A stretch of DNA of 64,000 nucleotides from DATBGE01 sp036558125 (lineage in GTDB: Bacteria > Gemmatimonadota > Gemmatimonadetes > Gemmatimonadales > GWC2-71-9), in contig DATBGE010000132.1 of the NCBI GenBank assembly GCA_036558125.1, positions 5,744 to 69,743 of the forward strand. The letters run 5' to 3'. How positions within the stretch are numbered: the first letter of the stretch is position 1; each line of letters opens with the position of its first letter. Under the pieces are notes generated by a model. It had not been told where the DNA came from. It worked only from the letters and a program-made list of their open reading frames with translations, and did no database searches. Below are positions 10,402-21,815 of the stretch, piece by piece. A program made the position numbers and the translations under genes.

Positions 10402-11055
10402 ATGACCACCTTCCCGGGTTCACCCCGTCTCCTGAAAGGGGGCATCGTCCTGCTCGATCCGCTGACTGCGGCGGTCCTGCGGGTGATTCCCCTGCAGTAC
10501 AACCCCGATACGCTCACCCGAAGCTTCCAGATCAAAGGCGTCGGAGCCGAGGGTGGAGACCGCCTGGAGGCGTTGCGGCTCAAGGGCCCGCCGGTCGAAA
10601 CCATCAAGGTGGAAGCCGAGATCGACGCGACCGACCAGCTGGAGCTGGCGGACAAGCAGGCTACCACGATCGGACTCCACGCAATCCTGGCAGCTCTCGA
10701 GGTCCTGGTCTACCCGACCAGCGCCACGCTCCAGACCAACAACGGCTCGGCCGCTTCCGGGACCCTCGAGATCATCGCGGCGGAAAGCGCGTTGACCGTC
10801 TTCGTGTTCGGCCCCAAGCGCATCGCTCCTGTCCGCATCACCGAGTTCAGTATCACCGAGGAAGCCTTCGATCCCTCGCTCAACCCGATTCGCGCCAAGG
10901 TGAGCCTGAGCATGAAAGTGTTGAGCGTGGACGATGTGGGATTCGACAGCAAGGCCGGCGGCCTCTTCATGACCTATCTCCAGGCCAAGGAACAGTTGGC
11001 TGCTCAGAGCGCTCCGGGGACGTTCGGCACGCTCGGGATCACAGGCATTCCCTAG
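10402..11055 (+). CDS. eCIS tube-initiator / CIS_tube-domain protein (Afp7 N-domain-like)
   Basis: Protein of 217 aa. The opening LLKGGIVLLDP and VIPLQYNPDTLTRSFQIKG are typical of the contractile-injection-system tube protein N-terminal domain found in Afp7/PVC7. This protein links the spike hub to the inner tube. Further matches are KGPPVETIKVEAEIDATDQL and ITEEAFDPSLNPIRAKVSLS. In Afp7 the tube-like domain and a LysM domain are in one chain; here the LysM part is the separate gene that starts 8 bases downstream. Cytoplasmic, assembled into the particle. Confidence 0.85.
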   Translation: MTTFPGSPRLLKGGIVLLDPLTAAVLRVIPLQYNPDTLTRSFQIKGVGAEGGDRLEALRLKGPPVETIKVEAEIDATDQLELADKQATTIGLHAILAALEVLVYPTSATLQTNNGSAASGTLEIIAAESALTVFVFGPKRIAPVRITEFSITEEAFDPSLNPIRAKVSLSMKVLSVDDVGFDSKAGGLFMTYLQAKEQLAAQSAPGTFGTLGITGIP

Positions 11056-11063
11056 GATCGGCC

Positions 11064-11387
11064 ATGGCGACCTTCAACCTTCCCCTGACCAGCCGTTACT
11101 ACGGCATCGAGACCGCGACCCTGCAGGTCTCCGAAGATCGCCTTATCGCCTATCTGCGGCGCCGTTTCCTTCCGGCCCCCGACCGCTTCGCGCTGCTGCA
11201 GGAACACGTCGTTAGAGAAGGCGACCGGCTGGACACCATCGCGGCTCTGTACATGGAGGATCCCGAAGCGTTCTGGCGGATCGCCGACGCCAACGCCGCG
11301 ATGCGACCGGAGTCGCTGGTGGAGACGCTGGGTCGTCGCTTGCGCATCACCCTGCCTGAGGGTATCCCGGGGACTCCCAATGCTTAA
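11064..11387 (+). CDS. LysM-type baseplate protein (Afp7 C-domain-like)
   Basis: Protein of 107 aa starting at ATG 11064. It opens with TSRYYGIETATLQ and RRRFLPAPDRFALLQEHVV, followed by a LysM-like fold signature: REGDRLDTIAALYMEDPEAFW, then IADANAAMRPESL and a terminal LRITLPEG. Small LysM proteins of this kind (phage gp53/tail X-like) stabilise the hub-wedge contact in eCIS and phage baseplates. It overlaps the hub gene by 8 bases. Confidence 0.8.
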   Translation: MATFNLPLTSRYYGIETATLQVSEDRLIAYLRRRFLPAPDRFALLQEHVVREGDRLDTIAALYMEDPEAFWRIADANAAMRPESLVETLGRRLRITLPEGIPGTPNA

Positions 11388-12507
11388 GGGCGTTCATCTC
11401 ACCCTGCTGATCGGTCCGCTGGTTCCAATCCCGGCGCCGCAATCGGTAATGGATGCGCTGACCAGCGTGCAGGTGACCAACGGCAAGGACAAGAGCGGAT
11501 TTCAGCTGACGTTCGGGGTGAGCAAGAAATCACCCCTGCTCAACGTGATGCTGCCGGCTGGCTACTTCGACCCGATCAGCACCAGGGTCATCGTCATCGC
11601 GACCGTCACCGGATTCCCCAACGTCCTGATGGACGGGATTGTGACGCGCCAGGAGGTAACGCCGAGCAGCGATCCGGGCCAATCGACGCTCACCATCACG
11701 GGCGAAGACCTGAGCGTCCTGATGGATGTGGTGCAGAAGATCATGCCGTTCCCGGCGGTGCCCGAGGTGGGACAGGTGTACGCTGCGCTGGGTCCCTACG
11801 CGATGTTCGGCGTGGTGCCGGTCGCCATCCCTCCCATCCTCTCCGTCGTCAAGACGCCGCTTGCCCAATACGACAACCAGGTGATGGAGACGGATCTCGC
11901 TTACATCAAGGGGATCGCCCGGCGTTGCGGGTACGTGTTCTACGTCGAACCAGGGCCCTTGCCCGGCCAGAGCATCGCGTATTTCGGCCCGGATATCCGC
12001 ATCCCGGTTCCGCAGGCCGCTCTGAACGTGAACATGGACGCCCACACCAATGTGGAATCGTTGAGCTTCACCCTGGATGGTTTGGCCAAGAAGGTGAGGA
12101 TCTTCACCATCCTGGATCCCTTCACCAAGAAAATCCCAATCCCGATTCCGGCGCCGAACATCAACGTGTTCAAACCGCCGCTCGGAGCCCGACCGACGCC
12201 TCCGGCCAAGATCGAGTTCGCCGACGATGTCGCACAGATGGATCCCATGGAGGCAGGACAGAGCATCCTTGCCTACTTCATGAACAACACCGAGGCGATA
12301 ACGGCCACCGGCACTCTGGATGTGGTGCGGTACGGTAGGGTGCTGAGGTCCCGGATGCTGGTCGGAGTGCGAGGGGGAGGATTGGCGTACGACGGGATGT
12401 ACTACGTGGACAGCGTCACCCACAACATCAAGCGGGGGGAATACAAGCAGAACTTCACCCTGTCCCGCGATGGCCTGATTTCTCTCACTCCCCGGGTGCT
12501 GCCATGA
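11380..12507 (+). CDS. Baseplate hub protein (Afp8 N-part / gp27/gpD-like)
   Basis: Protein of 375 aa. It has the layout of the gp27/VgrG hub: SVQVTNGKDKSGFQLTF, VIATVTGFPNVLMDGIVTRQ, STLTITGEDLSVLMD and a C-terminal DGMYYVDSVTHNIKRGEYKQ followed by NFTLSRDGL. The hub forms the ring on which the spike sits. In Afp8/PVC8 hub and spike are one polypeptide; here the OB-fold spike is the next gene, overlapping by 4 bases. Confidence 0.85.
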   Translation: MLKGVHLTLLIGPLVPIPAPQSVMDALTSVQVTNGKDKSGFQLTFGVSKKSPLLNVMLPAGYFDPISTRVIVIATVTGFPNVLMDGIVTRQEVTPSSDPGQSTLTITGEDLSVLMDVVQKIMPFPAVPEVGQVYAALGPYAMFGVVPVAIPPILSVVKTPLAQYDNQVMETDLAYIKGIARRCGYVFYVEPGPLPGQSIAYFGPDIRIPVPQAALNVNMDAHTNVESLSFTLDGLAKKVRIFTILDPFTKKIPIPIPAPNINVFKPPLGARPTPPAKIEFADDVAQMDPMEAGQSILAYFMNNTEAITATGTLDVVRYGRVLRSRMLVGVRGGGLAYDGMYYVDSVTHNIKRGEYKQNFTLSRDGLISLTPRVLP

Positions 12508-13034
12508 GCTCCAACAACAAATACCTCGGGAAATATCGCGGGACGGTGCTGCAGAACATTGACCCCGACTTTCGCGGCCGACTTCAGCTCTCGGTGCCCG
12601 ATGTCATGTCGCTGCTCCCGACGACCTGGGCCGAGGCGGCCGTGCCGCTGGCGGGTCCCACGGGACCGCCGATGGGTGTGTACATGGTACCGTCGATCGG
12701 AGCCGGGGTCTGGGTCGAATTTGAGCACGGTGATCCCAATCGCCCCATCTGGACTGGCTGCCGCTGGGGCGCCCAGTCGGACGTTCCCACGATGGCCAAA
12801 GCCGGCAATCCGGCGGATCCCAACATCATCATCCAGTCGCTGCTGCAGCACTCGATCATGATCAGCGACTTGCCCCCCAGCCCGGTCACCGGCGGGATCA
12901 TCCTCAAGAGCACCACCGGTGCCATGATCGTGGTCAACGACAGTGGGATCTACATCAACAACGGCAAGGGCGCCAGCATCATGATGACCGGACCCACGAT
13001 CACGATCAACAACGGCGCTCTGGTCATCGTGTGA
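12504..13034 (+). CDS. Spike protein with gp5/VgrG-type OB fold
   Basis: Protein of 176 aa. The N-terminal OB-fold signature is clear: YRGTVLQNIDPDFRGRLQL, WAEAAVPLAG, VPSIGAGVWVEFEHGDPNRP and IWTGCRWG. The C-terminal ~70 residues alternate hydrophobic and polar residues with Gly/Asn turns (GGIILKSTTGAMIVVNDSGI, then MMTGPTITINNGALVIV), as expected for the trimeric beta-helix needle. It is the puncturing tip of the particle together with the PAAR-like protein encoded next. Confidence 0.88.
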   Translation: MSSNNKYLGKYRGTVLQNIDPDFRGRLQLSVPDVMSLLPTTWAEAAVPLAGPTGPPMGVYMVPSIGAGVWVEFEHGDPNRPIWTGCRWGAQSDVPTMAKAGNPADPNIIIQSLLQHSIMISDLPPSPVTGGIILKSTTGAMIVVNDSGIYINNGKGASIMMTGPTITINNGALVIV

Positions 13035-13051
13035 GCGGCGAGGAGACGAGT

Positions 13052-13375
13052 ATGCCCGGGTTCCTGGTTCATGTCGGTGCCACGGTCCAGTGTGCGCACG
13101 CGGGCAGCGCCCAACCCACGGTTCCCAATCCCAGGGTCACGGTCAGTGGGCAGCCGACCGTCACCATCGCGGCGCCGTACATGGTCGCGGGCTGCGGTTT
13201 TCCGCCGCCACCCTCGGGCAATGGCCCCTGTGTGACCGCGCAGTGGGTGACCGGAGCCACCCGGATTACCTCGAACGGTCAACCCCTGGTCCTGCTGGAC
13301 AGCCAGGCCATCTGCGCTCCCACCGGGACTCCGCTTCTGATCGTGATGACGCAGACCCGCGTTACCGGAACCTGA
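13052..13375 (+). CDS. PAAR-like spike tip protein
   Basis: Protein of 107 aa. ATG 13052 is preferred to GTG 13031 because GAGGAG lies 6-7 bases upstream, although the GTG would overlap the previous stop. The protein has short repeated hydrophobic turns (VTVSGQPTVTIAAPYMVAGC, RITSNGQPLVLLDSQAIC) and three Cys/His clusters (VQCAHAG, GNGPCVTA, AICAPTGTPL), as in DUF4280/PAAR-like cone proteins. Its place after the OB-fold spike and before the gp25-like gene supports an Afp10-like tip. Confidence 0.82.
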   Translation: MPGFLVHVGATVQCAHAGSAQPTVPNPRVTVSGQPTVTIAAPYMVAGCGFPPPPSGNGPCVTAQWVTGATRITSNGQPLVLLDSQAICAPTGTPLLIVMTQTRVTGT

Positions 13376-13381
13376 AGCGCC

Positions 13382-13738
13382 ATGAATATCGACTACCCGT
13401 TCCACTTCGATAGCCGGGGCCGGACCGCGCTGACCGACGAGAACGATCACGTTCGCGACATGATCGAGCAGCTGATCTTCACCAATCCTGGTGAGCGGGT
13501 GAACCGGCCGGACTTCGGCAGCGGCCTGCTGCAGCTGATCTTCGCGCCCAACAGCCCGGAGCTTGCCGCCACGGTGCAATTCACCCTGCAGGCAGCACTG
13601 CAACGGTGGCTGGGCGACGTGATCGATCTCCAGGATCTCGAGGTGCAGGCCATCGACTCGGCGCTGACGATCGACGTCAAGTATCTCATCCGCCGGACCG
13701 GCGAGCCGCAGAGCGCGACGTTCACCCGCGGTGGGTAA
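13382..13738 (+). CDS. gp25/W-like baseplate wedge protein (Afp9-like)
   Basis: Protein of 118 aa with the hallmark gp25 sequence: IDYPFHFDSRGRTALTD, VRDMIEQLIFTNPGERVNRP followed by DFGSGL, and later FTLQAALQRWLGDVIDL. These proteins, despite the historic lysozyme label, initiate sheath polymerisation from the baseplate in phages, T6SS and eCIS. ATG 13382 is 6 bases after the previous stop. Confidence 0.92.
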   Translation: MNIDYPFHFDSRGRTALTDENDHVRDMIEQLIFTNPGERVNRPDFGSGLLQLIFAPNSPELAATVQFTLQAALQRWLGDVIDLQDLEVQAIDSALTIDVKYLIRRTGEPQSATFTRGG

Positions 13739-13750
13739 TCAGGAGGGTTT

Positions 13751-16315
13751 GTGACGCTGTGTTGCCAGGATGATGAACGCCGTGATCTGGTGCGGCACAT
13801 ACAAGGAAGAGTCGGCCTCGACTACATCGAGGTGGGTGGCGACCAGCGCACCCTCTCGGTGTACTTCCTGGGCAAGCTCCCGCCAGAACTTCAGACGAAC
13901 CAGCCGGGCATCGAGCGCTACCTGCGGCTGGAAGGCGGTCATCGCATCACCGGCATCAGCATCATCGACGTGGACCCGGTGGTGGATCCCAGCCCCGAGA
14001 AGGACGACTTCCTCAAGGTACGGCTCGACAAGTCGGGAGACTTCTCCACCTACACCCTGCGGCTGGGTGGAGTGGAGAACGTCGACCCGCGGTACGACCA
14101 CGTCGACTTCTCCTTCAAGATCGATTGCCCCTCCGATCTCGATTGCGCTCCAGCCTGCACCTGCGAACCGCCGGTACTCGACGAGCCGGAGATCAACTAT
14201 CTGGCCCGGGATTACGGGGGTTTCAGGCAGCTCATTCTCGATCGCTTGTCGTTGCTGCTCCCGGATTGGAAGGAACGCCACGTGCCCGACCTGGGAATCA
14301 CCCTGGTCGAGCTGCTGGCGTACACCGGCGACTACCTCAGCTACTACCAGGACGCGGTGGCGACAGAGGCGTACCTCGACACCGCGAGGAAGCGGATCTC
14401 GATCCGGCGGCATACCCGACTGGTCGACTACGTGATGCACGAAGGGTGCAATGCCCGCGCCTGGGTTTCGGTCGAGGTGAGTGAGGACCTCGAGCTGGTC
14501 CCCTCGAAAACCGCCTTCATCACCGGGCTCAACGACCAGCTTCCCGTGCGGCAGACGGTGTTGAGCTGGGATGATCTCCGCCAAGTGCCGTCCGCGTCCT
14601 ACCAGGTCTTCGAACCGATGGCGACGGATGATACCGGTGCCATTCGGCTTCGTGTCGCCCACAACGAGATCCACTTCTATGCCTGGGGCGACACGGAGTG
14701 CTGTCTCGAGCGGGGGAGCACCTCGGCCTTCCTCCTTGATGGATATGTCAGTGCGGGGGGCACAACGGATGGCGCTGGAGAAATTCTGGTGGCTGCTTCG
14801 CCGCCACCCGCTCGGACCCTTCAACTCAAGCCGGGTGATGTCCTGATCTTCGAGGAAGTGATCGGCCCCCGAACCGGGCTGCCGGCCGATGCGGACCCGG
14901 CCAGGCGTCATGCGGTACGGCTCACCCGGGTAACCCCGGGAGAGGATCCCGTGGTTCGCGATCAGCAAGGCCGCCCCACGCCATGGGTGGAAATCGCCTG
15001 GGCGGAAGAGGATGCGCCGCCGTTCACCTTCTGCATTTCCACCATTGGAGCCGCGCCGGATTGCAGCTACCTCGAGAAAGCCACTGTGGCGCGAGGCAAT
15101 GTGATCCTGGTAGACCATGGCAAAACCGGCCCGAGGAAAGACTTCGAACCGGTATCCGCGCTGGCGACCGAGGCGGAGTGTGAGTGCGCGGACCGCCCAG
15201 GCAACGTCCAGACTATCCCAGCCCGGATCCAGCCCACCCTGGAGAGGATCCCGCTGACGTTCCGCCAGCCGTTGCCTGCCGACCGGCCGGCGACCGGCGG
15301 CTGGACCACCGCCAGCTCCATGGTGACTCAGGAACCGAGACTCGCCCTGCCGCAAGTCTCACTCACCTCGGATCCCGCCCAGCCCTGGGAGGTTCGCTAC
15401 GACCTGATCGCGAGTGGTCCGGACGATCGGCATTTCGTGGTGGAGATCGACGACGAGAGCCTGGCTCATCTGCGCTTCGGCAACGGAGAGAATGGCTACC
15501 GGCCGCCGGCGGGAATGGTGCTCAGCGCGATTTATCGCACCGGCAACGGAGTGGCCGGGAACGTGGGCCCCGAAGCGATCTCGCGCTTAGTGCTGACAGA
15601 TATTGAGCTGAGCGGAATCTCCCTGACGGTGCGCAACCCGCTTCCCGCCCAGGGCGGCACCGAACCGGAGAATGCCGCAGAAGTCAAACTCCGTGCGCCC
15701 CGCGCCTTCCGGAAGCGTCTGGAGCGTGCCATTACGGCGGACGACTACCGCCAGATCGCCCAGCTCAACACCCGCGTCCAGTCGGCCAATGCTGCACTGG
15801 AGTGGAGTGGAAGCTGGTACGAGGCGGATGTTGCGATCGATCCCCGGGGAGGCGAGAGCGTTTCTGCGATGGTGCTGGACGAGATTGACTGGGAACTGGA
15901 GAAGTGCCGGCGGATGGGTCACGACCTCGCGGTGCGGCCCGCCCGGTACGTGCCGCTCTGCCTCAAGGTCGAGGTCTGCGCGCTTCCGCACTACCAGCCC
16001 GGGCAGGTCAAGGCAGCCCTGCTCGATCGGTTTAGCACCCGCACTCTTCCCGGCGGTAAGCGGGGCTTCTTCCACCCGGACAACCTCTCCTTCGGCGATG
16101 GGATCTACCTGAGCACCGTGATTGCGGCCGCTCAGGCGGTGCCCGGTGTCGAGTGCGTAACCGTCACCCGGTTCCACCGCCTATTTCAGGCGCCCAATCA
16201 CGAGATCGAGAACGGTCTGTTGCCGCTCGGGACCGGAGAGATCGCCCAACTCGATAACGACCCCAACTTCCCGGAACGGGGTCAGCTCGAGATTCAGGTC
16301 CGGGGCGGGAGGTAG
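13751..16315 (+). CDS. Baseplate-J-like wedge protein 1 (Afp11-like)
   Basis: Protein of 854 aa with a GTG start supported by AGGAGG 6 bases upstream. Typical segments are INYLARDYGGFRQLILDRLS, PDLGITLVELLAYTGDYLSY followed by YQDAVATEAYLDTARKR, and later LAHLRFGNGENGYRPPAGM, then IYRTGNGVAGNVGPEAISRL. These match the putative baseplate assembly protein family that corresponds to Afp11/PVC11 and phage J/gp6. A small Cys cluster (DCAPACTCEPP, residues about 132-142) is unusual. The protein builds the wedge ring and probably pairs with the next gene product. Confidence 0.88.
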   Translation: MTLCCQDDERRDLVRHIQGRVGLDYIEVGGDQRTLSVYFLGKLPPELQTNQPGIERYLRLEGGHRITGISIIDVDPVVDPSPEKDDFLKVRLDKSGDFSTYTLRLGGVENVDPRYDHVDFSFKIDCPSDLDCAPACTCEPPVLDEPEINYLARDYGGFRQLILDRLSLLLPDWKERHVPDLGITLVELLAYTGDYLSYYQDAVATEAYLDTARKRISIRRHTRLVDYVMHEGCNARAWVSVEVSEDLELVPSKTAFITGLNDQLPVRQTVLSWDDLRQVPSASYQVFEPMATDDTGAIRLRVAHNEIHFYAWGDTECCLERGSTSAFLLDGYVSAGGTTDGAGEILVAASPPPARTLQLKPGDVLIFEEVIGPRTGLPADADPARRHAVRLTRVTPGEDPVVRDQQGRPTPWVEIAWAEEDAPPFTFCISTIGAAPDCSYLEKATVARGNVILVDHGKTGPRKDFEPVSALATEAECECADRPGNVQTIPARIQPTLERIPLTFRQPLPADRPATGGWTTASSMVTQEPRLALPQVSLTSDPAQPWEVRYDLIASGPDDRHFVVEIDDESLAHLRFGNGENGYRPPAGMVLSAIYRTGNGVAGNVGPEAISRLVLTDIELSGISLTVRNPLPAQGGTEPENAAEVKLRAPRAFRKRLERAITADDYRQIAQLNTRVQSANAALEWSGSWYEADVAIDPRGGESVSAMVLDEIDWELEKCRRMGHDLAVRPARYVPLCLKVEVCALPHYQPGQVKAALLDRFSTRTLPGGKRGFFHPDNLSFGDGIYLSTVIAAAQAVPGVECVTVTRFHRLFQAPNHEIENGLLPLGTGEIAQLDNDPNFPERGQLEIQVRGGR

Positions 16316-16317
16316 AG

Positions 16318-19300
16318 ATGACGGCAAAATCCTGCGGCTGCTCGACCGAGAGTTGTGGTTGCTGCGAAGGCACCGAGAAGCTGACGCCCGTTTCGACCGC
16401 CAACCGTCCGGGCTTGGATGCTCTGCTCTACCGGGTGGGGACGCACGGCAGTTTCCTGGAGACGATGAAGGCCGGTCTGGCGTCGGTGACAGTCGAAGCG
16501 CCCGGTGCCGACGGCCAGACGCTGGAGACCTTCCAGCCGTTGCGCGGCCTCACTACCCGCGACCCCGCGGATCCCGCAATTGCCCTGCTCGACGGCTGGG
16601 CCACCGTAGGTGACGTGCTCACGTTCTATCAGGAACGCATCGCCAACGAAGGCTACCTCCGGACCGCGACGGAGCGGCGCTCGATCCTCGAACTGTCCCG
16701 CCTGGTGGGGTATGCCCTTCGACCCGGTGTCGCATCCACGGTCTATCTCGCGTACACCCTGGAGGAGAAGCAAACCGAGCCGGTGGAGATCCCCGCCGGG
16801 GCGCGCTCGCAGAGCATTCCCGGTCCCGATGAGCTGCCGCAATCCTTCGAAACCAGCGAGAAGCTGACGGCCCGTTCGGCGTGGAACAACCTGCAGGTGC
16901 GGCTCACCCAGCCCCAGAACATTTCGCTCGGAAACATCTTGTCGTTGGCCGAATTCTACATCACTGGAACAGCCGCCAATCTCAAGCAGGGGGATTCACT
17001 CCTCTTCGTCTTTGGGGATGGTCCCGATCAAAAGGCGGTTCGCACGGTCTACGAGACAGTGGAACAGGTCGCCGACGATCGCACGCTGGTGAGGCTGACC
17101 CCTCTGCCTGCAGGAACCCATGAGGCCTTACCCGTACTCGTTGCGTTCATCAAGGAGTTGGAGGCCATGGTGAGCGCCCCGGGTAGCGGATTTGACGAAA
17201 AGCGGGCGCTTGCCTGCCTGCAAGTGCTTCACAGCAACACGTATCTCGGACTTGCCATTTCACCGCTTGATTGGCTGGAGGCATTCAACTCGCCCGGCTC
17301 CGACGTTCCTGAGGTGCAAAAGAGGTTTGAGAAGGAAATCGAGGCCTTGATGGGCACCCTCCCTACTCCGAAGAGCCCTTCTGTCACGACCTCGCCAGGC
17401 AAGTTCATTTCCCACCTTCTGCGCGAACCACGACTGCAACCCGCAAACAGTGCCCGGCTGTCCCGGAGCCTGCAGCAAGGACTCGGAGCCGGAGCGGATG
17501 CTCACGCCCAATTGATGGTCAATTTCGCGGCCATATTGAAGGACACGTTCTATGTGGCGTGGGCCAAGGCCAATGTTCAAACAGCGGAGTCTCAACTCAA
17601 GTCGATACATGTCCTGAGGTTGAAAGCCCCGCCCTTTGGGGCAAATGCCCCCAAGCGGGTGACCTATGAGAAGGGTACGGCACCCGGTCCGGAATTCGTG
17701 ATCGGCCCACCGAGTGGATGGCTCGAACTGCCTCTGGAAGATGAATCCGAAGACTCTCTCTCTCTGGATCAGGCCTATGACGCCGTGACTCCCGGATCAT
17801 ACGCCGTAATCCAAACGCTGGACCCACATCTATCCCTCGCGCGCCGGCAAGCGTTGAAGATCGAAACCGTCTCGACCGGACAACGCTCGGCATACGGTGT
17901 GAACGGAAAGAGCACCAAGTTGACTTTCTCCCAGGCGTGGTGGCCAGAGCTCGAGTCTGGTGAGGAAGAATTCCCCGACTTTGGCAGGTATCGGAACACC
18001 CTCGTTTTCGCTCAGAGCGATCCACTCACGCCTGCGGAAGCGCCCATGGCGCCGGCAGAGGTCAAGGGCCAGGAGATCCCGCTGGCTGGGCTGTACAATG
18101 AGCTAACCTCCGGGCGCTGGGTCATTTTCTCCGGTGAGCGGGCTGACATTCCAGGCGTTGATGGGGTCAATGGTACTGAGCTGCTGATGATCTCCGGTCT
18201 GCGCCAGAGTTACGACCCGAAGCTTCCGGGAGACAAGACCCACACGACGCTCTTTCTGGCGACCAAGACCGCATTCTCCTACAAGCGCGACACTCTCAAG
18301 ATCTACGGTAACGTCGTCAAGGCGACCCACGGTGAGACCCGGAACGAGACTCTCGGCGCCGGCGACGGAAGCCAGGCACTGCAGTCTTTCACACTCAAGC
18401 AGCCGCCCCTCACCTTCGTGCCGGCACCCAACCCGAGCGGAGTGGACAGCACTCTGAAGGTCTACGTGAACGATGTGGAGTGGCACGAGACCGATACCTT
18501 CGCCGGCCTGGGACCAAAGGACCGCCAGTTCATCGCCAAGACCGGTGACGACACCAAGACCACCGTGACGTTCGGAAACGGCAAGGAGGGTGCTCGGCTC
18601 CCCACCGGGGTGGAGAACGTGAAGGCGATTTACCGCAATGGCATCGGGCAGCCGGGAAACGTGAGGCCCGAACAGGTCAGTCTCCTGATGACCAAGCCGC
18701 TCGGCGTCAAAGCAGTCATCAACCCGCTGGGCGCCTCCGGAGGGGCAGACAGGGAGAGCCGCGATCAGGCGCGGGAGAACGCGCCTCTCGGGGTCATGTC
18801 GCTGGACCGATTGGTTTCGGTGCAGGACTACGCTGATTTCTCCCGGACCTTCGCCGGCATCGGAAAGGCCCGAGCCCGCCGCCTGAGCGATGGCCGCAGG
18901 GCAGTAGTCCACATCACCATCGCCGGTGCTGACGATATCCCTATCGATCCGACGTCAGATCTCTACGCCAATCTGCTGGCGGCACTGCGGGAGTTCGGCG
19001 ATGCCGACCTCCCCTTGCAAGTGGATTCCCGGGAGTTGGTCGTGCTGGTGCTGAGTGCCAGAGTGCGGATTGCTCCTGGCTACCTGTGGGAGCCCGTGGC
19101 GACGGCAATCCGGAACCAGCTCTTGGTGGAGTTCGGTTTCGAGAAGCGCGGCCTGGGCCAACCCGCTCTGCTCTGTGAAGTGATCGAGGTCATCCAGAGC
19201 GTGCCAGGAGTGCTTTACGTCGATGTGGATGTGTTCGGGGGCATTCCCGAGAAGAAGGCGGAGAAGGACGGCGACCGGCGCCTTCTGACTCTGGCTCAGA

Positions 19301-19496
19301 TGGCGGAGGAGATCAAGAAACTCTCCAAGCCTGAAAAAATCTCCCAGCCCGGTATGACCGCCGCCAAGGGGCAAGGGGTCCCCCGCCAGAGGGTGGACGT
19401 GAATCTGGCTGATGTCGAGAACGGCGCTATTCGACCGGCGCAGTTGGCGATGTTCACCGCGGCGGTTCCCGACACCCTGATTCTGAATCCGATCCC

Positions 19497-19500
<4 letters not shown>
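16318..19500 (+). CDS. Baseplate-J-like wedge protein 2 (Afp12-like)
   Basis: Protein of 1060 aa with GGGAGGT just upstream of ATG 16318. It shares the same architecture as the upstream wedge protein: DGWATVGDVLTFYQERIANE, LELSRLVGYALRPGVASTVY, TTVTFGNGKEGARLPTGVEN and AIYRNGIGQPGNVRPEQVSL. The N-terminus has a CGCSTESCGCC cysteine cluster (residues 5-15), echoing the Cys cluster in the upstream paralogue. It is longer than its neighbour because of an insertion around residues 240-480. Two J-like proteins form the wedge heterodimer in contractile systems. Confidence 0.87.
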
Positions 19501-21752
<2,252 letters not shown>

Positions 21753-21815
21753 CGAGGCCGTGACCCGCTGGACTGCGCCGCCGCGCGCGAGACTGACCAC
21801 CTGAGGAATGGAGCC

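Noticed and set aside
13739..15355. A 538-codon open frame on the - strand
   Set aside because: Antisense shadow of the first wedge protein, which has a strong ribosome-binding site and recognised motifs.
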